Assembly: GCA_963920575.1 (NCBI GenBank)
Contig: OY986971.1
Coordinates: forward strand, 20,388,492 to 20,452,491
Origin: Narthecium ossifragum
Lineage: Eukaryota; Streptophyta; Magnoliopsida; Dioscoreales; Nartheciaceae
Reading direction: 5' to 3'
Length of the DNA: 64,000 nt
Numbering within the stretch: position 1 is the first letter of the stretch; every line of letters begins with the position of its first letter. Positions 34,401 to 49,400 of this stretch are shown piece after piece. The notes under the pieces are model-generated. The model was not told where the DNA came from. It was given only the letters and a program-made list of their open reading frames with translations, and did not search any database. A program made the translations under genes and the position numbers.

Positions 34401-37400
34401 CACACCCGAAACTGGTTTCCTGGGTGGAAATCGACCTGACTCCTAACCGGGCCAGTAAATACCTGCTGGTGCGATAGATCCCAGCAGTTACGGCAATCCC
34501 TGATTAGGACCGTGTCCTTTATGTTAGTTCCATAACAAAATGCAAATTATGGATGTGATTAAATAAATGATGTACATTGATTTGGATCATACTGTCCCTT
34601 TGGATTGGTCGCTCCAAAAACAATTGTCCTGGTGCTTAGAGTTGTCACAAGGCCGGCCTGCAATGTAAAGAAGCCATAACTAGAAAACTTAACAGTAGCA
34701 AACTTCTTTAAGCATCAACGCACATGTATTAAGAAAAATAAGCATAAACATCCGAAAATATTTTAAATAAGGCAGAGGGAGGAGATTTCTATCCTCAATT
34801 CATGTATATATTGTACCAACTATTGTATGAACTATATAGTGAAAATGGTTCTCACACATTTTGATGTTATATAATGAGTAAGTTATTATACAAGCCTCAC
34901 ATGAATGTCACGACATAGTATACATATACATTCATTTACATTTCATTCGTAATAAGTTCACATAAGGAAGTCTTGTGAAAAGTGTTGAAGTTTTTCCAAA
35001 TATGGTTTGGTTTTTTGTGAATAGACACCTTTTCATGAAGCATCCATTCATGAATATACACCTATTCACAAGCATCTCTTCATGTTTAAACATGAAAAGA
35101 CATGTTTTCATTAGTGTTCATACATATAAACAACATGAAGAAGTGTCTTTTCAAAGGCACCTCCTCATGTGATAACTACCTCACTCTATAAATAGCCTTC
35201 ATGTCAAATCCGAAAATGCCTTTTGAAATTCACCAAAAATTCAGTATATTTTCTTCTCATCTTCTATTTGAAGGTTTTTAAGTCTCTAAGTTGCTGGAAT
35301 AGAAATCTCTATTAAGGGAGTTCGTGTTTGACTTTAATAGTACATAATCTTGTCAAACATCGATCTAAGATCGGGCTTCATTGTATCCTGGAGGGGAATT
35401 TACTGCAACCCTGGTGCACATCACTAGATTCTTAGTGGTGGGGGCAAATATCGTCTTAAGGAAAGCGACGACGTAACGCACCTTGAAGCATCTTCTTTCC
35501 ATCGACATCGACGCTCGAGTTCTTTTGCCGGGTTCATTCTTCTACAAGGAGATCTACACCAACAATCTTAAGACGATATTTCATCAATGGCACCTCAATC
35601 ATTGAAGGAACTTGCTGCAGATTTTTCTAAGCTTGAAAGATTTGATGGAACAAGTTTTAGAAGATAGCAAAAGAAGATGCACTTCCTTCTCGCTGGACTA
35701 AAGGTCGCTTACGTGCTTGCAACTCCAAAACCTATGGAATATGAACTTGAAACCGCCGCTGAAAAACGTGATAGAACGAAATGAGAGCAAGATGACTACA
35801 TTTGTAAAGGGCATATTTGCAATGCTATGGTGGACTCTCTCTTCGATATCTATCAAAGCAAACCAACGGCCAAAGATGTATGGGATGCTCTTGAATCTAA
35901 GTACCTTTTGGAGGACGCAACGAGTAAGAGGTTTCTTGCATCTAAATTTATGAATTACAAAATAGTTGATTCTAGGCCTGTCATAGAGCAATTCAATGAA
36001 ATTCTGCACATCCTAGACCAATTCAATCAACATGATATGAAAATGGATGAAAATATTATTGTTTCATCTATTATTGATAAGCTTCCTTCATCATGGAAAG
36101 AGCAAAAAAAACTTCTTAAACATAAGGAGGAAATGTCCCTTGATCAACTGGGACAACATCTTCATGTTGAAGAAGTATTAAGACTTAAGGAAAGTCTTGA
36201 GGAGCATGGTCTCCAATCCTCAAAAGTTCTTGTGATGGAAGAAGATAAAGGCAAACATCCCTCTCATGCCAAGAAATCAAATCAGAAGAGGAAGAATTTT
36301 GACTAAAATCAAGGTCAAAATAAGAAGTTCAAAGGTGTTTGTTATCATTGTGGGAAGCCAGGGCATTACAAGAGTGATTGTCGTTTTCTCAAGAAGAAAC
36401 AACAAGAATCTGACTACAAGGCAAAGTTTGTTGCTATGATCTCGGAGATCAACATGCATGAAGACTATGATTCATTGTGGATCGATTCCGGAGCAACAAG
36501 GCATTATCATGTACCTGATGCTAGGAAGAAACTTGTCTCTTGGGGGTCTTCTTAATAAATTTGGGTTTAAATTAGTCTTTGAGTCGGATAAGTTTGTATT
36601 GACCAAAGGAGGTTCATTTGTTGGGAAAGGCTATATGTATGAGGGCATGTTTAAACTTAATATTAATAAAGTTGATGTTTCTAGTTATATGGTTGACTCT
36701 TTTTCTCTTTGGCATATTCGCTTGGGACATGTGAATACTAGAAAAATGCATGATATGATAGTCCTAGATTTGATACCTAAGTTTGCTAATGATATGAATG
36801 AAAAATGTCATATTTGCATGAAAGCAAAAATAACTAGAAAATCATGTCCTAAAATAATCAGAACTTCTTCTTTGTTACAACTTGTACATAGTGATGTATG
36901 TGACATGCATAGTACTCCAACAAGAGGTGGAAAGAATTATTTTGTTACATTTATTGATGATTTTTCCAGATTTTGTTATGTTTACCTTATGCATGCTAAA
37001 GATGAAGTTCTTAGAAATTTTAAAGCTTATAAAATGGAAGTTGAAAATCAATGTGAAGCTAAGATTAAATGCTTAAGGTCGGACAGAGGAGGTGAATATC
37101 ATTTTCCTCAATATTGTGAAGATGTAGGCATTATACATGAGACATCTATTGCTTACACTCCACAACAAAATGGAGTAGCGGAGAGGAAAAATAGAACTCT
37201 AGTTGAAATGATCAACTCTATGCTTGTAAATGCTGGGCTAAATAATAGCTTTTGGGCAGAAGCTCTTATGACAGCATGTTACATATTTAATAGAGTACCC
37301 CTCAAGAATACCAAAGTAACTCCATATGAATTATGGAAGAAAAGGAAACCCAACCTTAGTCATTTTAAGGTATGGGGATGTCGAGCTATTGTTTGGTTAC

Positions 37401-40400
37401 CTGAACCTAAAGTTAGAAAACTTGGACAAAAAGCCATTGAATGCATTTTCTTGGGTTATGCTCAACATAGTAAGGGTTATAAGTTCTTAGTTATTGAACC
37501 CAATAGTTATGTTGATGTTAATACGGTAATTGAATCAAGAGATGCAGAATTTTATGAAAATAGGTTTAGTTCAATTCCATCTATTAATGATAAGATGGTG
37601 GAACCTATTAGAACTAATTATGAATCTGGTGATTTAAGTGAGCCTCTTAAATTAAGGAGAAGCAAGAGACCAAGAAAGGAAAAGTCTTTAGGACCAGATT
37701 TTATAGTTTACTTGGTGGAAGGATCAAGAGATTCATGTTACAATCAATTAATGATTTCAGCAAGTATAGAATCTGATCCTTTTAACATATGCAGAGGCTA
37801 TGAAGTCTCAAGATGCAACTTTTTGGAAAGAGGCCATTAATGATGAAATGGATTCCATCATGGGAAATAATGTTTGGAAATTAGTAGGCCTACCTCCTGG
37901 ATCTAATCCAATTGGGTGTAAGTGGATTTTCAAGTGGAAAAGGAAGGTTGATGGCACCATAGAAAAATTTAAAGCAAGACTTGTTGCTAAAGGCTTCAAG
38001 CAAAAAGAAGGTATTGATTATTTTGATACCTATGCACCTGTTGTAAGAATTGCCACTATTAGAACCTTAATAGCTTTGACATCCATTTATAAATATGAAA
38101 TTCATCAAATGGATGTTAAGACGACATTCTTGAATGGTGAGCTCGATGAAGAAATTTACATGGAACAGCCTGAAGGGTTTGTTATACCCGGCCAAGAGCG
38201 TAAAGTTGTAAATTAATTAAGTCTCTTTATGGCCTAAAACAAGCCCCAAAGCAATGGCATGAAAAATTTGACCAGGCCATTCTTGCTAATGGATTCAAAA
38301 TGCATGAATCTGATAAATGTGTTTATAGCAAATTTCATGGAAATAAAGGTATCATTATATGTCTATATGTTGATGACATGTTAATTTTTGGAACTGATAA
38401 TGAAAGTATCCAAAATATAAAGAAATTTTTGTCATCAAACTTTGACATGAAGGACTTGGGTATTGTTGATGTAATTCTTGGAATTAAAATCATCATAAAT
38501 AATGAGAGTATAATACTTACCCAATCTCATTATATTGAGAAGATTTTGAAAAGGTTTAATCATTTTGATTGTAAACCTGTAAATACCCCTTTTGAATCTA
38601 ATATGAAACTTTATCCGAACACGGGTTGAGCTGTAGACCAATTAGAATATGCTAGAGTAATTGGTTGTTTAATGTATACTATGACATGCACTAGACCTGA
38701 CATTGCTTTTGCAGTTGGAATGTTGAGTCGGTACACTAGTAATCCTAGTAATATTCATTGGAATGTTGTATACAAAATATTAAAATATTTGAAGAAAACC
38801 ATTGATTTTGGTATTTGCTACAATGGTTATCTAACAGTGTTGGAGGGTTTCACAGATGCTAGTTGGAATACTGAAAGTGATGATTATAAATCTACAAGTG
38901 GATGGATATTCACTTTTGGTGGAGGAGCTATTTCATGGGGATCTAAAAAGCAAACATGTATAACAGATTCTACCATGGCAGTAGAATTTATAGCATTGGC
39001 ATCATATGGTAAAGAGGCAGAATGGTTGAGGAATTTATTATTAGAAATTCTTATTGGGCCTAAACCAATGCCTCCTATATCTATATATTGCGACAGTCAA
39101 GCAACATTGTCACGGGCTTATAATAATGCCTATAATGGAAAATCTAGGCATATTGGGCTAAGACATAGTTATGTTAGAAATTTACTCATTGATGGAGTAA
39201 TTACTATTGATTTTGTGAGGTCTTGTCAAAACTTGGCAGATCCATTAACAAAAGGACTTGCAAGGGATTTGATGTGGAAAACATCAAAAGGGATGGGGCT
39301 AAAGCCAATAATGAATGATCACCAATAATGGAAACTCAACTCAACACTTGTAATTAACAAGTCTTGAGTTCAATGAGGCAAAGTACATTATATGTAGTGA
39401 TCGAAAGCACTATAAATATATATCAAAATTAATTTATCATCCCAAGGTTAAAGTGCTTGGTACTGCAATGAATATTGTGGATGTTGTGCAATTTGCACTT
39501 AATAGGCTTATAACATGTTTGTTGAAGTATGTTAATTGCAGGACACTTCCAATAAGCTTACCTATATGAGTGTCGAAGGCACCAAGGTGGTGCCGCCTTC
39601 TATGAGACTTAGGCTTGGTCTTTAAAGCGCTCATGAAGCCAGGATATAGACACAAGGCCAATCCACGTGTCGGCTTCATGAACTTTCTAAAGAGAAGAAA
39701 GAATATGTGTAAGGTATGTCTGGCTAATCAAATAGGATCACAAGTTCAAAGCTTAGTCTACTATGTCATCCTGATTAGCTTTGATATATTTTTACTACAT
39801 GAAGGTTCAAATCCGCAAGATACCTTCATTTATGCATAAACTTTCCTATTCCAACAATGTTTTGTTTGTTTTTATATTTTGAAAATGGTGGGGGATTGTT
39901 AAAGTTTTTCAAAATATGGTTTTGGTTTTTTGTGAATAGACACCTTTTCATGAAGCATCCATTCATGAATATACACCTATTCACAAGCATCTCTTCATGT
40001 TTAAACATGAAAAGGCATATTTTCATTAGTGTTCATACATATAAACAACATGAAGAAGTGCCTTTTCAAAGGCACCTCCTCATGTGATAACTACCTCACT
40101 CTATAAATAGCCTTCATGTCAAATCCGAAAATGCCTTTTGAAATTCACCAAAACTTCGTATATTTTCTTCTCATCTTTTGTTTGAAGGTTTTCAATTCTC
40201 TAAGTTGTTGGAATAGAAATCTCTATTAAGGGAGTCCGTGTTTGACTTTAATAGTACATAATCTTGTCAAACATCGATCTAAGATCGGGCTTCATTGTAT
40301 CCTGGAGGCGAATTTGCTGCAACCCTGGTGCACATCACTAGATTCTTAGTGGTGGGGGCAAATATCGTCTTAAGGAAAGCGACGACGCAACGCGCCTTGA

Positions 40401-43400
40401 AGCATCTTCTTTCCATCGACATCGACGCTCGAGTTCTTTTGCCGAGTTCATTCTTCTACAAGGAGATCTACACCAACAAAAAGTTCAGACTAAAATAGAT
40501 CTCAAGTCAGCATGCAACATTCTCTTTAAGTTAGATTATACAACCCAGCTTAGAATAGAAAAAAAGCCTTGGAGAAAAGGACAAACTCCTCCCAATACTG
40601 CGTCTAGCAAATTGACTGGGGTAGCCCACGAAAGATCTATAAAGGCAAGAACTTGTAATGGAGGAGAAAGGTGTTAGCTTATCTGGCTTTTAGTAGGGAA
40701 AGAATTCTTTCATGCATAAGTCAAATCCATCTTTAGAAAAATTGCATCCGGCCTTGCAAACAAATTTGCATTTGGGCATGGCAGTCCCAAAGGGAAACAA
40801 GCATCAAAATACCATCTTAAAGATAATCACACAAGTATAGTTATCCTTTGGTCCTTGTTCTTGACCAGACTTTTGTTTGTATGAAACTTCTTACACATAA
40901 GGCAGAAGTCTTCTGAATGAAATTTGTATACCAGGAAAAAAACAGTAAGAACTTTATAGGCACAACCCTACTAGTGGACTGAATTAAGCAAGATTCCCGT
41001 GCAATTCTTTCTACTCCCCTATAAAATGATCCAAATAGCCCTTAGAAAAGTGATTCAGTAATGCTACTCCCTTTTTTTAATGATCCCCATAGCCCTCAAA
41101 AAAGAGAGTCAGTTTTCCACATTACTTCAGTATTCCATTCGTAAGATTATTAGCCAAACCCTACGACACCTTTAACTTCAGAATGCCTACTCAAATTTCA
41201 ATTAGAAACACTTGATAAAGAAAAAACTTGGGTTTTTGGGTATAAGACACTTTCCTTGCACATGTTTATCTTCGTATCAATTTTTAGTATGAATAATATT
41301 ATTGACAAACTTAGCACTTTAAGATGAGACAGTTTTCATCAGTATTCCACTAAAGAACCCAAAATAGCATTATTTTATAGGAACATGCAAAAAGTATGAC
41401 AAAAGAACAAGAACAATTCTCTTAACGTGTAAGGGAAACAACAAGGTAAATTACCTTGGCTACACTTATGGTTTGTTGTTCCATTGCTTCATGTATAGTA
41501 GCCCTGTCATGCTCTCGCATGCTGTACATAAAGAGAGAGGTTTTTGCTTAAACCTGAATGTTAAAGCTTTTCTCACACAGATGAAAGATCAATAGCATTT
41601 GCTAATGAACTGCTTTGTCTATTTGCAGGCCCATTAAAAGCTCAACTCGTTTCATTGAAGTATGTTGAATATGATGCAATCTGACCAAACTATGCAAGTA
41701 TATACAAAAGTAAAGCATTACTAATTATGATTTAGCAGAACTAATTGCAACTTCGAAATCTGAAAAAAGCCCAACAATCATGTCCACTAATATGCTTACT
41801 AGGTGATTTAATCTTATTTTCAGGAATTCCATAACGATTTGTCAATCTCAGGGGACAGTTCTTAGAAGTTAGAACCAAAGAAAAATAAATTCACGGATAC
41901 AACAAGAGGATGGGGAATTAGTTTGGTGTACAAAATTAACACACAAGTTGCAAGTAGTTACATACCTATCAAATTCATCAATACAACAAAGTCCACCATC
42001 AGCAAGAACAAGGGCTCCAGCCTCCAACATCCACTCCCCTATGGAGAGATCAGATTTTTTAGCTCAATCTCTTATAACCACAGGAACATAATTCCAAGTT
42101 CCAACTGCCTAGTTTACAGTTAAGATTGGAAACTATATAAAAATCTCATTATCATCCTGGAGTATGTACAACAGGAGGTCCTATTTTTTGGCTGGATATA
42201 ACACAACGAGTCCATTTAACTGACAATAACAAACTCTGCTAAGAAAGAATCTGGCATGTACAATTTAATAACTGATTGATCTGCAATCCCAAGTCCCCAC
42301 TTTTGCCACAGTATTTTTTAAAAAAGTTAAACATTCAGATATCGTAGCGATGACCTACTACGATGACTTAATGTTAGAAGAAGTAATATCATCACTGGTA
42401 GAAAGGTTGCAAATTGTGGGCTATACAAAATCAAGCTGATCATGTTGGTTACCCATCAATTCATCATAAATATCTATCCATTGTCTAAGGGGAGGAATCC
42501 TGTGGGCTAATTGAAAAAGAAAGTATAACTTGTCATCATTTTAATTTTGACAACAATCAGTGACACCATCAAGCCTTGTGAAAACTATGTCAAGGCATAA
42601 AGAACCATTCATAGATGATGACTAATCTTAAAGGGCTAGCAAAAGTGTCTCATATGACAAGAACCACAAAAAGAGTCGAGGACATCAAGTATATAAAAGA
42701 AAAGACCAAACTAAAACAATAGCCCCATATTCTAAAGATCGAATATACAAACAAATCAATCTTTTATTTTGGAAGTTTTTTGCAGGAACCTTATTAAGCT
42801 CCATAGCTACCCTCCAGAAGTTTGGACATGTGTCAATCTACCAAAGCAAGAACATAATCTCTATAATTGACCTTGCTGTTCTAAAGGTAAATCAGTTCTC
42901 TCCACATTCTTGATATGTAAATGTTACTAACACCCTAGTTCATTACCTCAGAGCTTAACATTTTAGCTTTCCCATGTCAATACAAGTCTACATCTCATCT
43001 TTATTCTCATGACACAGGAGTAATGCCACATTACCTCAGAACTAACTCCCTAGTTCATTACCTCAGAGCTTGACATTTTAGCTTTCCCATGTCAATACAA
43101 GTCTACATCTCATCTTTATTCTCATGACTCAGGAGTAATGCCACATTTTTCTTGAACATCAGCAACTGACATTTGCACAAACTCTCAAAAACAGACTAGA
43201 CAAATCAATTGATTTTCATTCACCATATGCCTACATGATCTCTGTGGCCCCAAAACCTGATCATATTTTGCATCATCTTCAAAGCATCACATGCTTCAAT
43301 TGAATGTTCATTCATATCCAACTCATTTTATTGTAGATTCAGTTAACACCCAACATTTTAAGAATCTAGTGTTCTTGTCATGGTTCTTTAGATTCATACT

Positions 43401-46400
43401 CATAGCCATCTATTTTTACAGACTTTCAGTAGCCTTTCATGAAAGAGGAGGAGCTAAAGCAAGATAGGAGCTTTAAGTACGCCAAACAGAATACCTTCAT
43501 GCTGAAACAACATACGCAGTGAAGAAAATAGCTGCTAAGTGCTAAATAACTAACACAAAAAGAAGAAAGTTCAAGAAAAGACACCAAACATGTTTTCCTT
43601 CCAGATAAATAATATATATGGACAAGATAAACAAAAATACCATAAGAGCACAAATTACCTCCATCCTTCACAGCAGTGACAGTTAAACCTGCACTGGTGC
43701 TTCCTAATCCAGTCGTGATCACAGATCGATTGTTTAATTTGGCCGCAAACTTCAGAAACTGAGATTTTCCAGTACCTGAGATTTTATTCATGGCTACAGT
43801 AAGGGCTAGCCTTTGAGAACAATTGACCCAAATGGCAAGGGAAAGGCAGAGGGCAAACACAAATGACAATTTATAGCTTATTTATAGAGCATCTTAAGAA
43901 ACAACTTTGGCTTCCAGAAAGAAGGAAGAATTGACAATTCTTGCTGACAGTAGAAACAGCACAAATGACAAGATGTAGGTTATGGTTCTTATGAAACAAA
44001 ATGGTGAATTTAGGTTTTCTTTGACTTCCAAAATGAAGCAAAACTATTATGTCATTCTTGCTAGAAGACAACTTGATGTATATGACACCAATCTCAGAAG
44101 ATGATTTACATTTACGATATTCCAGATTTTGATGTTAATTAAGCCAGATCATGTCATAAGTTGCCATCCAAAACAATTAGTAACAAGCAAGGATTGCCGT
44201 GCCGCTGGCACGCGCCGAGCCGGTTCCTGGCCGGCTCGGAACTTGCCACCGGTACGGTCCGGCACGGACTTTTAGATGTTTGGCACCACATTTATTGTTT
44301 GGCACGGAGTTTTGATCATATATTTGATGTTCTACATTGATTTGGAGATCTTTTGGGATCTTTGAGCACTCAAAATGAAAAAGAATAGATATAGAGGTTG
44401 ATAATGAACTATTTATTATATCATTCATTACATCATTGCAACATTCATCAACAGACTATGACTTGTACATTCTCATGCTCTCCACCAATTATATCGATCC
44501 TCCGAGTTTAAAGGTCGATGAAGTGTGATCCCCCTAATAGATTGCATAAATGATAAAAATTATGAGAATGTGGAATGTGATGAATGATGCTCATCAAACT
44601 CTCTGATAAGGTCCATGAAACCAAGGATTGCCGTGCCGCTGGCACGCGCCGAGCCGGTCCCTGGCCGGCTCGGCACTTGCCACCGGCACGGTCCGGCACG
44701 GTCCGGCACGGTCCGGCACGGTCCGGCACGGGCCTTTAAATGTTTGGCACGCCACATTTATGGTTTGGCACGGAGTTTTGATCATATATTTGATGTTCTA
44801 TATTGATTTAGAGATCTTTTGGATCTTTCGGCACTCAAAATGATAAATAATAGATATAATGAACTATTTATTATATCATTCATTACATCATTGCAACATA
44901 CATCAACATACTAATACTATGACTTGTATATTCTCATGCTCTCCACCAACTATATTGATCCTCTAGGTTTAAAGGTCGATGGAGTGTGACCCCCCTAATA
45001 GATTGCATAAACGATAAAAACTGTGGGAATGTGGAATGTGATGAATGCTGCTCATCAAACTCTCTGATGAGGTCCATGAAACGGATAGGCTGATCCTCAA
45101 AAGTTACCTCCTCGAGCATGTTGTACCCGAAATCTACACGCAGAGGAGGATTTGATGAAAACTCTCCATAACTACTATATCGGTGAGGCTCTGACTGCTC
45201 AGAAAAGTATGGCTGCTGGCTCTGAGAATCAGATGAACCATAGTGAGGATAGCCATAAAAATCATAGCCCTGGGGATCGACACTATGACGCGCAGGAATT
45301 GACACTGGGTACTGGTAATCTCCAAAGATATGTGATGAAGAATAGCAATCAGAACCGGATCTCTCCTCAGAGTGGAAGGGGTGCTGATAGGATGGAAGAG
45401 TGGATGATGAACTGGCATCAGCGAGACTCTGTCTCATGTCGGAGTAATCATACTGAGCATCTCGTTGTTGGCCGCCTTTACGCCTCCCGTACACCAAGCG
45501 CGAATCTCTCGCTCCATGGTGTTCGTCTTGTGTAGCGTGTGTGAATCCTTGCTCCTCTGTGAAAATCAAGCCACCGTCCCTTCTCTGAGATTGTGTAGCA
45601 GGGATGCATGTGTCATCTCCACCATCACTATCGGTGCTGTCATTGTCCTTCGACTGATGCGTGCTGGCTGAAGTGGTGACTTCCATGTCATTGGTATCCC
45701 GTGCACCTATGTTTTGTCTGGATGACTGGCTTTGCTGGGATTTTCCGCCTACACGTGGCCCTCTCTCATGCATAAGACGATCAAACTCTGCATTAGAGTC
45801 GGTATCACCTTGAGTCCCTCCTCGAGCAGAAGATGCAGGAACCCTAGAAGGATTAGGAGCCCCTTGTTGCTCTGATGGAGATCTGACGTTCCGTGTTGTC
45901 CAAGCATCAACATCCATGTTCTGCAACCCTGCCTCCTCGATGATGTACCTATTTGGTCGAGGTGGATCGCCTGGCTCGTCTAAGACGGGATCACCCATGT
46001 TTTCTGTAGCTCGCACCCAATCAACTATAGGATCATCTTCTTCCCCGAAGACGTCAGTGTCGATCACATCAGGAACCCCCATGTCTTTCGCTGTATCCTC
46101 GGTGATGTACCTCAGTCGGAGTCTCATATTGTAATGTACATATACCAGCTTCTCCAACCGAGTGTATGACAACCTATTCCGCACTTTTGAATGAATCAGT
46201 GCGAATGTGGACCAATTGCGTTCGCACCCACTAGATGATACAGTCTGTGATAGGATGCGAATCGCAATCCTCCTCAAATTTGGTGTTGACTCTCCGTACT
46301 GAATCCACCATTCAGCTGTAATACAATATATTTCATTAGAATCTCACTTTGGAGCTATTTGTGTACGATATTAAATCAGGTACAAAATCACCACTTACCG

Positions 46401-49400
46401 GGATCAGTAGAATATCTCCCATTTACAGCCGAGGCCTCCCCGAAAGATCCAATCCCATCTCTGAACATCATTCCCTGATTTCCATTTTTGCATATTTAAC
46501 GGTAAGTCTTCAAGCATTATTTCGATAATTCTTGAAGAGAAATTGTAATATACAAAAAAGAATACCTCATTTATAGCCAAATTGCATGCCGTTGCATCTT
46601 GCTCTAACCTGATAACACTGTTTCGCAAAGCTCGCAAAAGGTGATCCTCGGTAGCAAGATTGTAGCGGTACTGGTATGCTGGATTTAAATAATATCCTGC
46701 GAGATGCAAATCGCGGCCCATTTGTGCCTTCCAGCGGCGCTCAATAATGTTGATGATACTCTCACAAGCTGTTGGAGCAGCTCCCCGTATCTCCGCTTTC
46801 GCTTGCTCGATCCTTCCATATAGGTAACCCATCTGAGCTTTCCTCTCAATATCAGCCATACGAAGAACAGCGTAAAGAGGTTCTATGGCCTTGATTGTTT
46901 CATTCACAGCCTCCCAAAATCTATTCGACAATATTGTATTGTATGTCTCCTTTCCATCCGTGGAGTTAGGATATCCACCAAAGTTACTCCACTCCTCGGA
47001 TGCAAACATAGTTTTTAGTCCAGCCATCTTCTGTTGCATAGATTTCAATGCAATGAAATGTGTGCCAAATCTTGTAGCACCAGGCCGGATAAGCTCTCCC
47101 TCGGTGTATTCTTGCATCATGGCATGCACAGGAAGATGGTTGTATATGAACCGAGAGATTTGCTGGGCTTGTGCCACTGTCTTCTTTATCTTCTTCAGTT
47201 GGCCTATGTCGTGCAGCATCAGATCAATACAATGTGCGGCGCAAGGGGTCCAATATAAATGCCCCCTCCTCTCGACGAGCATCTCTCCAGCTTTCTTGAA
47301 ATTTGCGCCATTATCGGTGACAATCTACATCATACATATAATCAAACATTATTAATTTCCCAACCCCTACGCAATGAAATTTAGCATTAGATTAATATGT
47401 GATTTTGAGTTTACCTGCACGACATATCTCTCCCCTATTTCGTTTACAACTTGCTCCATGAGACGACAAATGTAGTTTGCATCATGGAATTCGCCGGAGG
47501 CATTGATAGACTTGTGGAATACCACCTTTCTATTGCAGTAGACGAGAAAATTGATTATGGACATTCTCGTTGGTCCTGTCCAGCTGTCGCACATTAGTGT
47601 AACTCCATATCTGTTCCATTGTTTCTTGAAGCCACTAATATATTCCCGCATTTCGGCGACCTCATCTAGATACTTGCCGGCTATTTCTTTCTGTGTAGGA
47701 GGCTCAATCCCAGGCCCATGCTTTTGTATAGTGCTTATCATGGACCGAAAGAATGTGTTAGCTGCAGAAAAAGGAGGAATGTGAGAGAAATGAAACCACC
47801 GAGCTATGCTGCGACCGATTTCCCTCTTCTTGTCCCCCTTCCAATCGTTGATTCGTCGCTGCATGGAGTCCTGGCTCGGGTATGCATTAGGATCCATGTC
47901 CCTAACATCGGCTGGTCTCTTGTTCCCTCCACCTCTCCTCATTGATCCAAACCCACCGAGGATCGACGTGCCTTTGCTTTGTTTTCGAGGAGGTGAATGA
48001 CCTGAGCCAGAGGCGCCATGGGCTCCAGAACCGGTCTCATATGTTGAAGGTCTGAAATGTGCTCTGTGTCTCTGGATCTCCTCCGCCTCCCACTGTTCCT
48101 GGAGGGATGCCTCGATGCCAGCGCGCAACAGTGGATCATCCTCATACGGATCCCGAACCGGGTATTCAGCCGCTTGTCTGTCTATGTTCGCCTTCATGTT
48201 CTTCATAGATTTTTTCGCCTCCTTTACCCTGTCAAGTTCGGCTCTCAAGTTTCCCCTGACCTGTTGAGGCACTTTTGAACATTTTGCCACGTTCGAGTCA
48301 TTACCGGCTATATGCGCCTTTAGTCGGCTGACACCACCTCCTTTGCCTACCATGGCACAATATTTACACACCCATCCAAATCTTGTTCCGGGAAGAGGAT
48401 CCCCATATTGCCACCCAATATCCTCTTCACGTGATTTCGAACCCATTTAACTGAAATTATAGGATATTTAAAATAAAAGTTATGAAAAGTTATAACATGT
48501 ACCAGCAATTTTAGTACTCATTTTCTATAATTTTCCTATTTTTTTTTCCATTTTTGGATTTTATAATATTTTAAATTATTCAAAAAATAGTTTCTTAGTA
48601 TTTTAGATAATTAAAAACAAGTCATTACTATTTCAAATAAATTAGTAATATTTTAAATAATTCAGTAGACTTTGTGTAACTTTGAATTTAATTTAATAAC
48701 TAATCTTTATACCCAGATGAAATGATAGAAAACAACAATTAATGAGTAGAAATGATAAAATATAAATGAAGTAATGAACAAACTTATATCTAACTTGAGA
48801 TAAAAAGAAATAATCTAATATTTTAATACTTTAACAGTTTAACCCATGTTAATAACTTAAGTTATGTTAATAGCTTATCTTATGTTAATAACTAGCTATT
48901 AAAATATAAATAAATTAATACCTTTATATCTTTACTCGGTGGAACCCACCGAGGGTTTAAGGCTTTAAGGCTTAAGCCAAAGAGGAGATCGGCGTCTTCC
49001 TCGCTCGACACCGACGGCGGGCCGTTTCTCTTCCTCTTCCTCTCCGACGCCGTTCCTCTTCCTCTTCCTCGCCGACGCCGACGCCGTTCCTCTTCCTCGC
49101 AGACACCGTTCCTCTTCCTCGCTCGACGCCGTTCCTCTTCCTCGCTCGACGCCTTGATGCCGTGGACAGGAAATCGCGGTGGAGATGGAGAGGTGGAGAC
49201 TGGAGACACAGTGGAGAGGAGATCGGCGTGGTGGAGAGGAGGAGATCAGAGAGGAGATCAGCGCGGCGGAGGAGATGGCGCGGTGGAGATAGCAGCGGTC
49301 CAGGACCTCCAGGTACTTCCTCAGATCTCTCCACTCCTCTCCTCTCTACTCAGATCTCGGTGAGTCTCCTCTCCACCGCGCCGATCTCCTCTCTACTTCC

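Larger units (their letters stand above)
34983..40478 (+). mobile_element. Full-length Ty1/copia retrotransposon in MCM9 intron 13
   Basis: 5496 bp, flanked by a perfect 5-bp target duplication AAAAG (34978-34982 and 40479-40483). LTRs are 34983-35564 and 39897-40478, differing at roughly a dozen positions. Order of domains is gag, protease, integrase, reverse transcriptase, RNase H, the copia order. A polypurine tract GGTGGGGGAT precedes the 3' LTR. It is antisense to MCM9 and its reading frames are broken, so it is not autonomous now. Confidence 0.95.

Noticed and set aside
34071..34403. 110-codon minus-strand frame in MCM9 intron 14
   Set aside because: Lies within the 408-bp hAT element, whose ends and target duplication explain the sequence.
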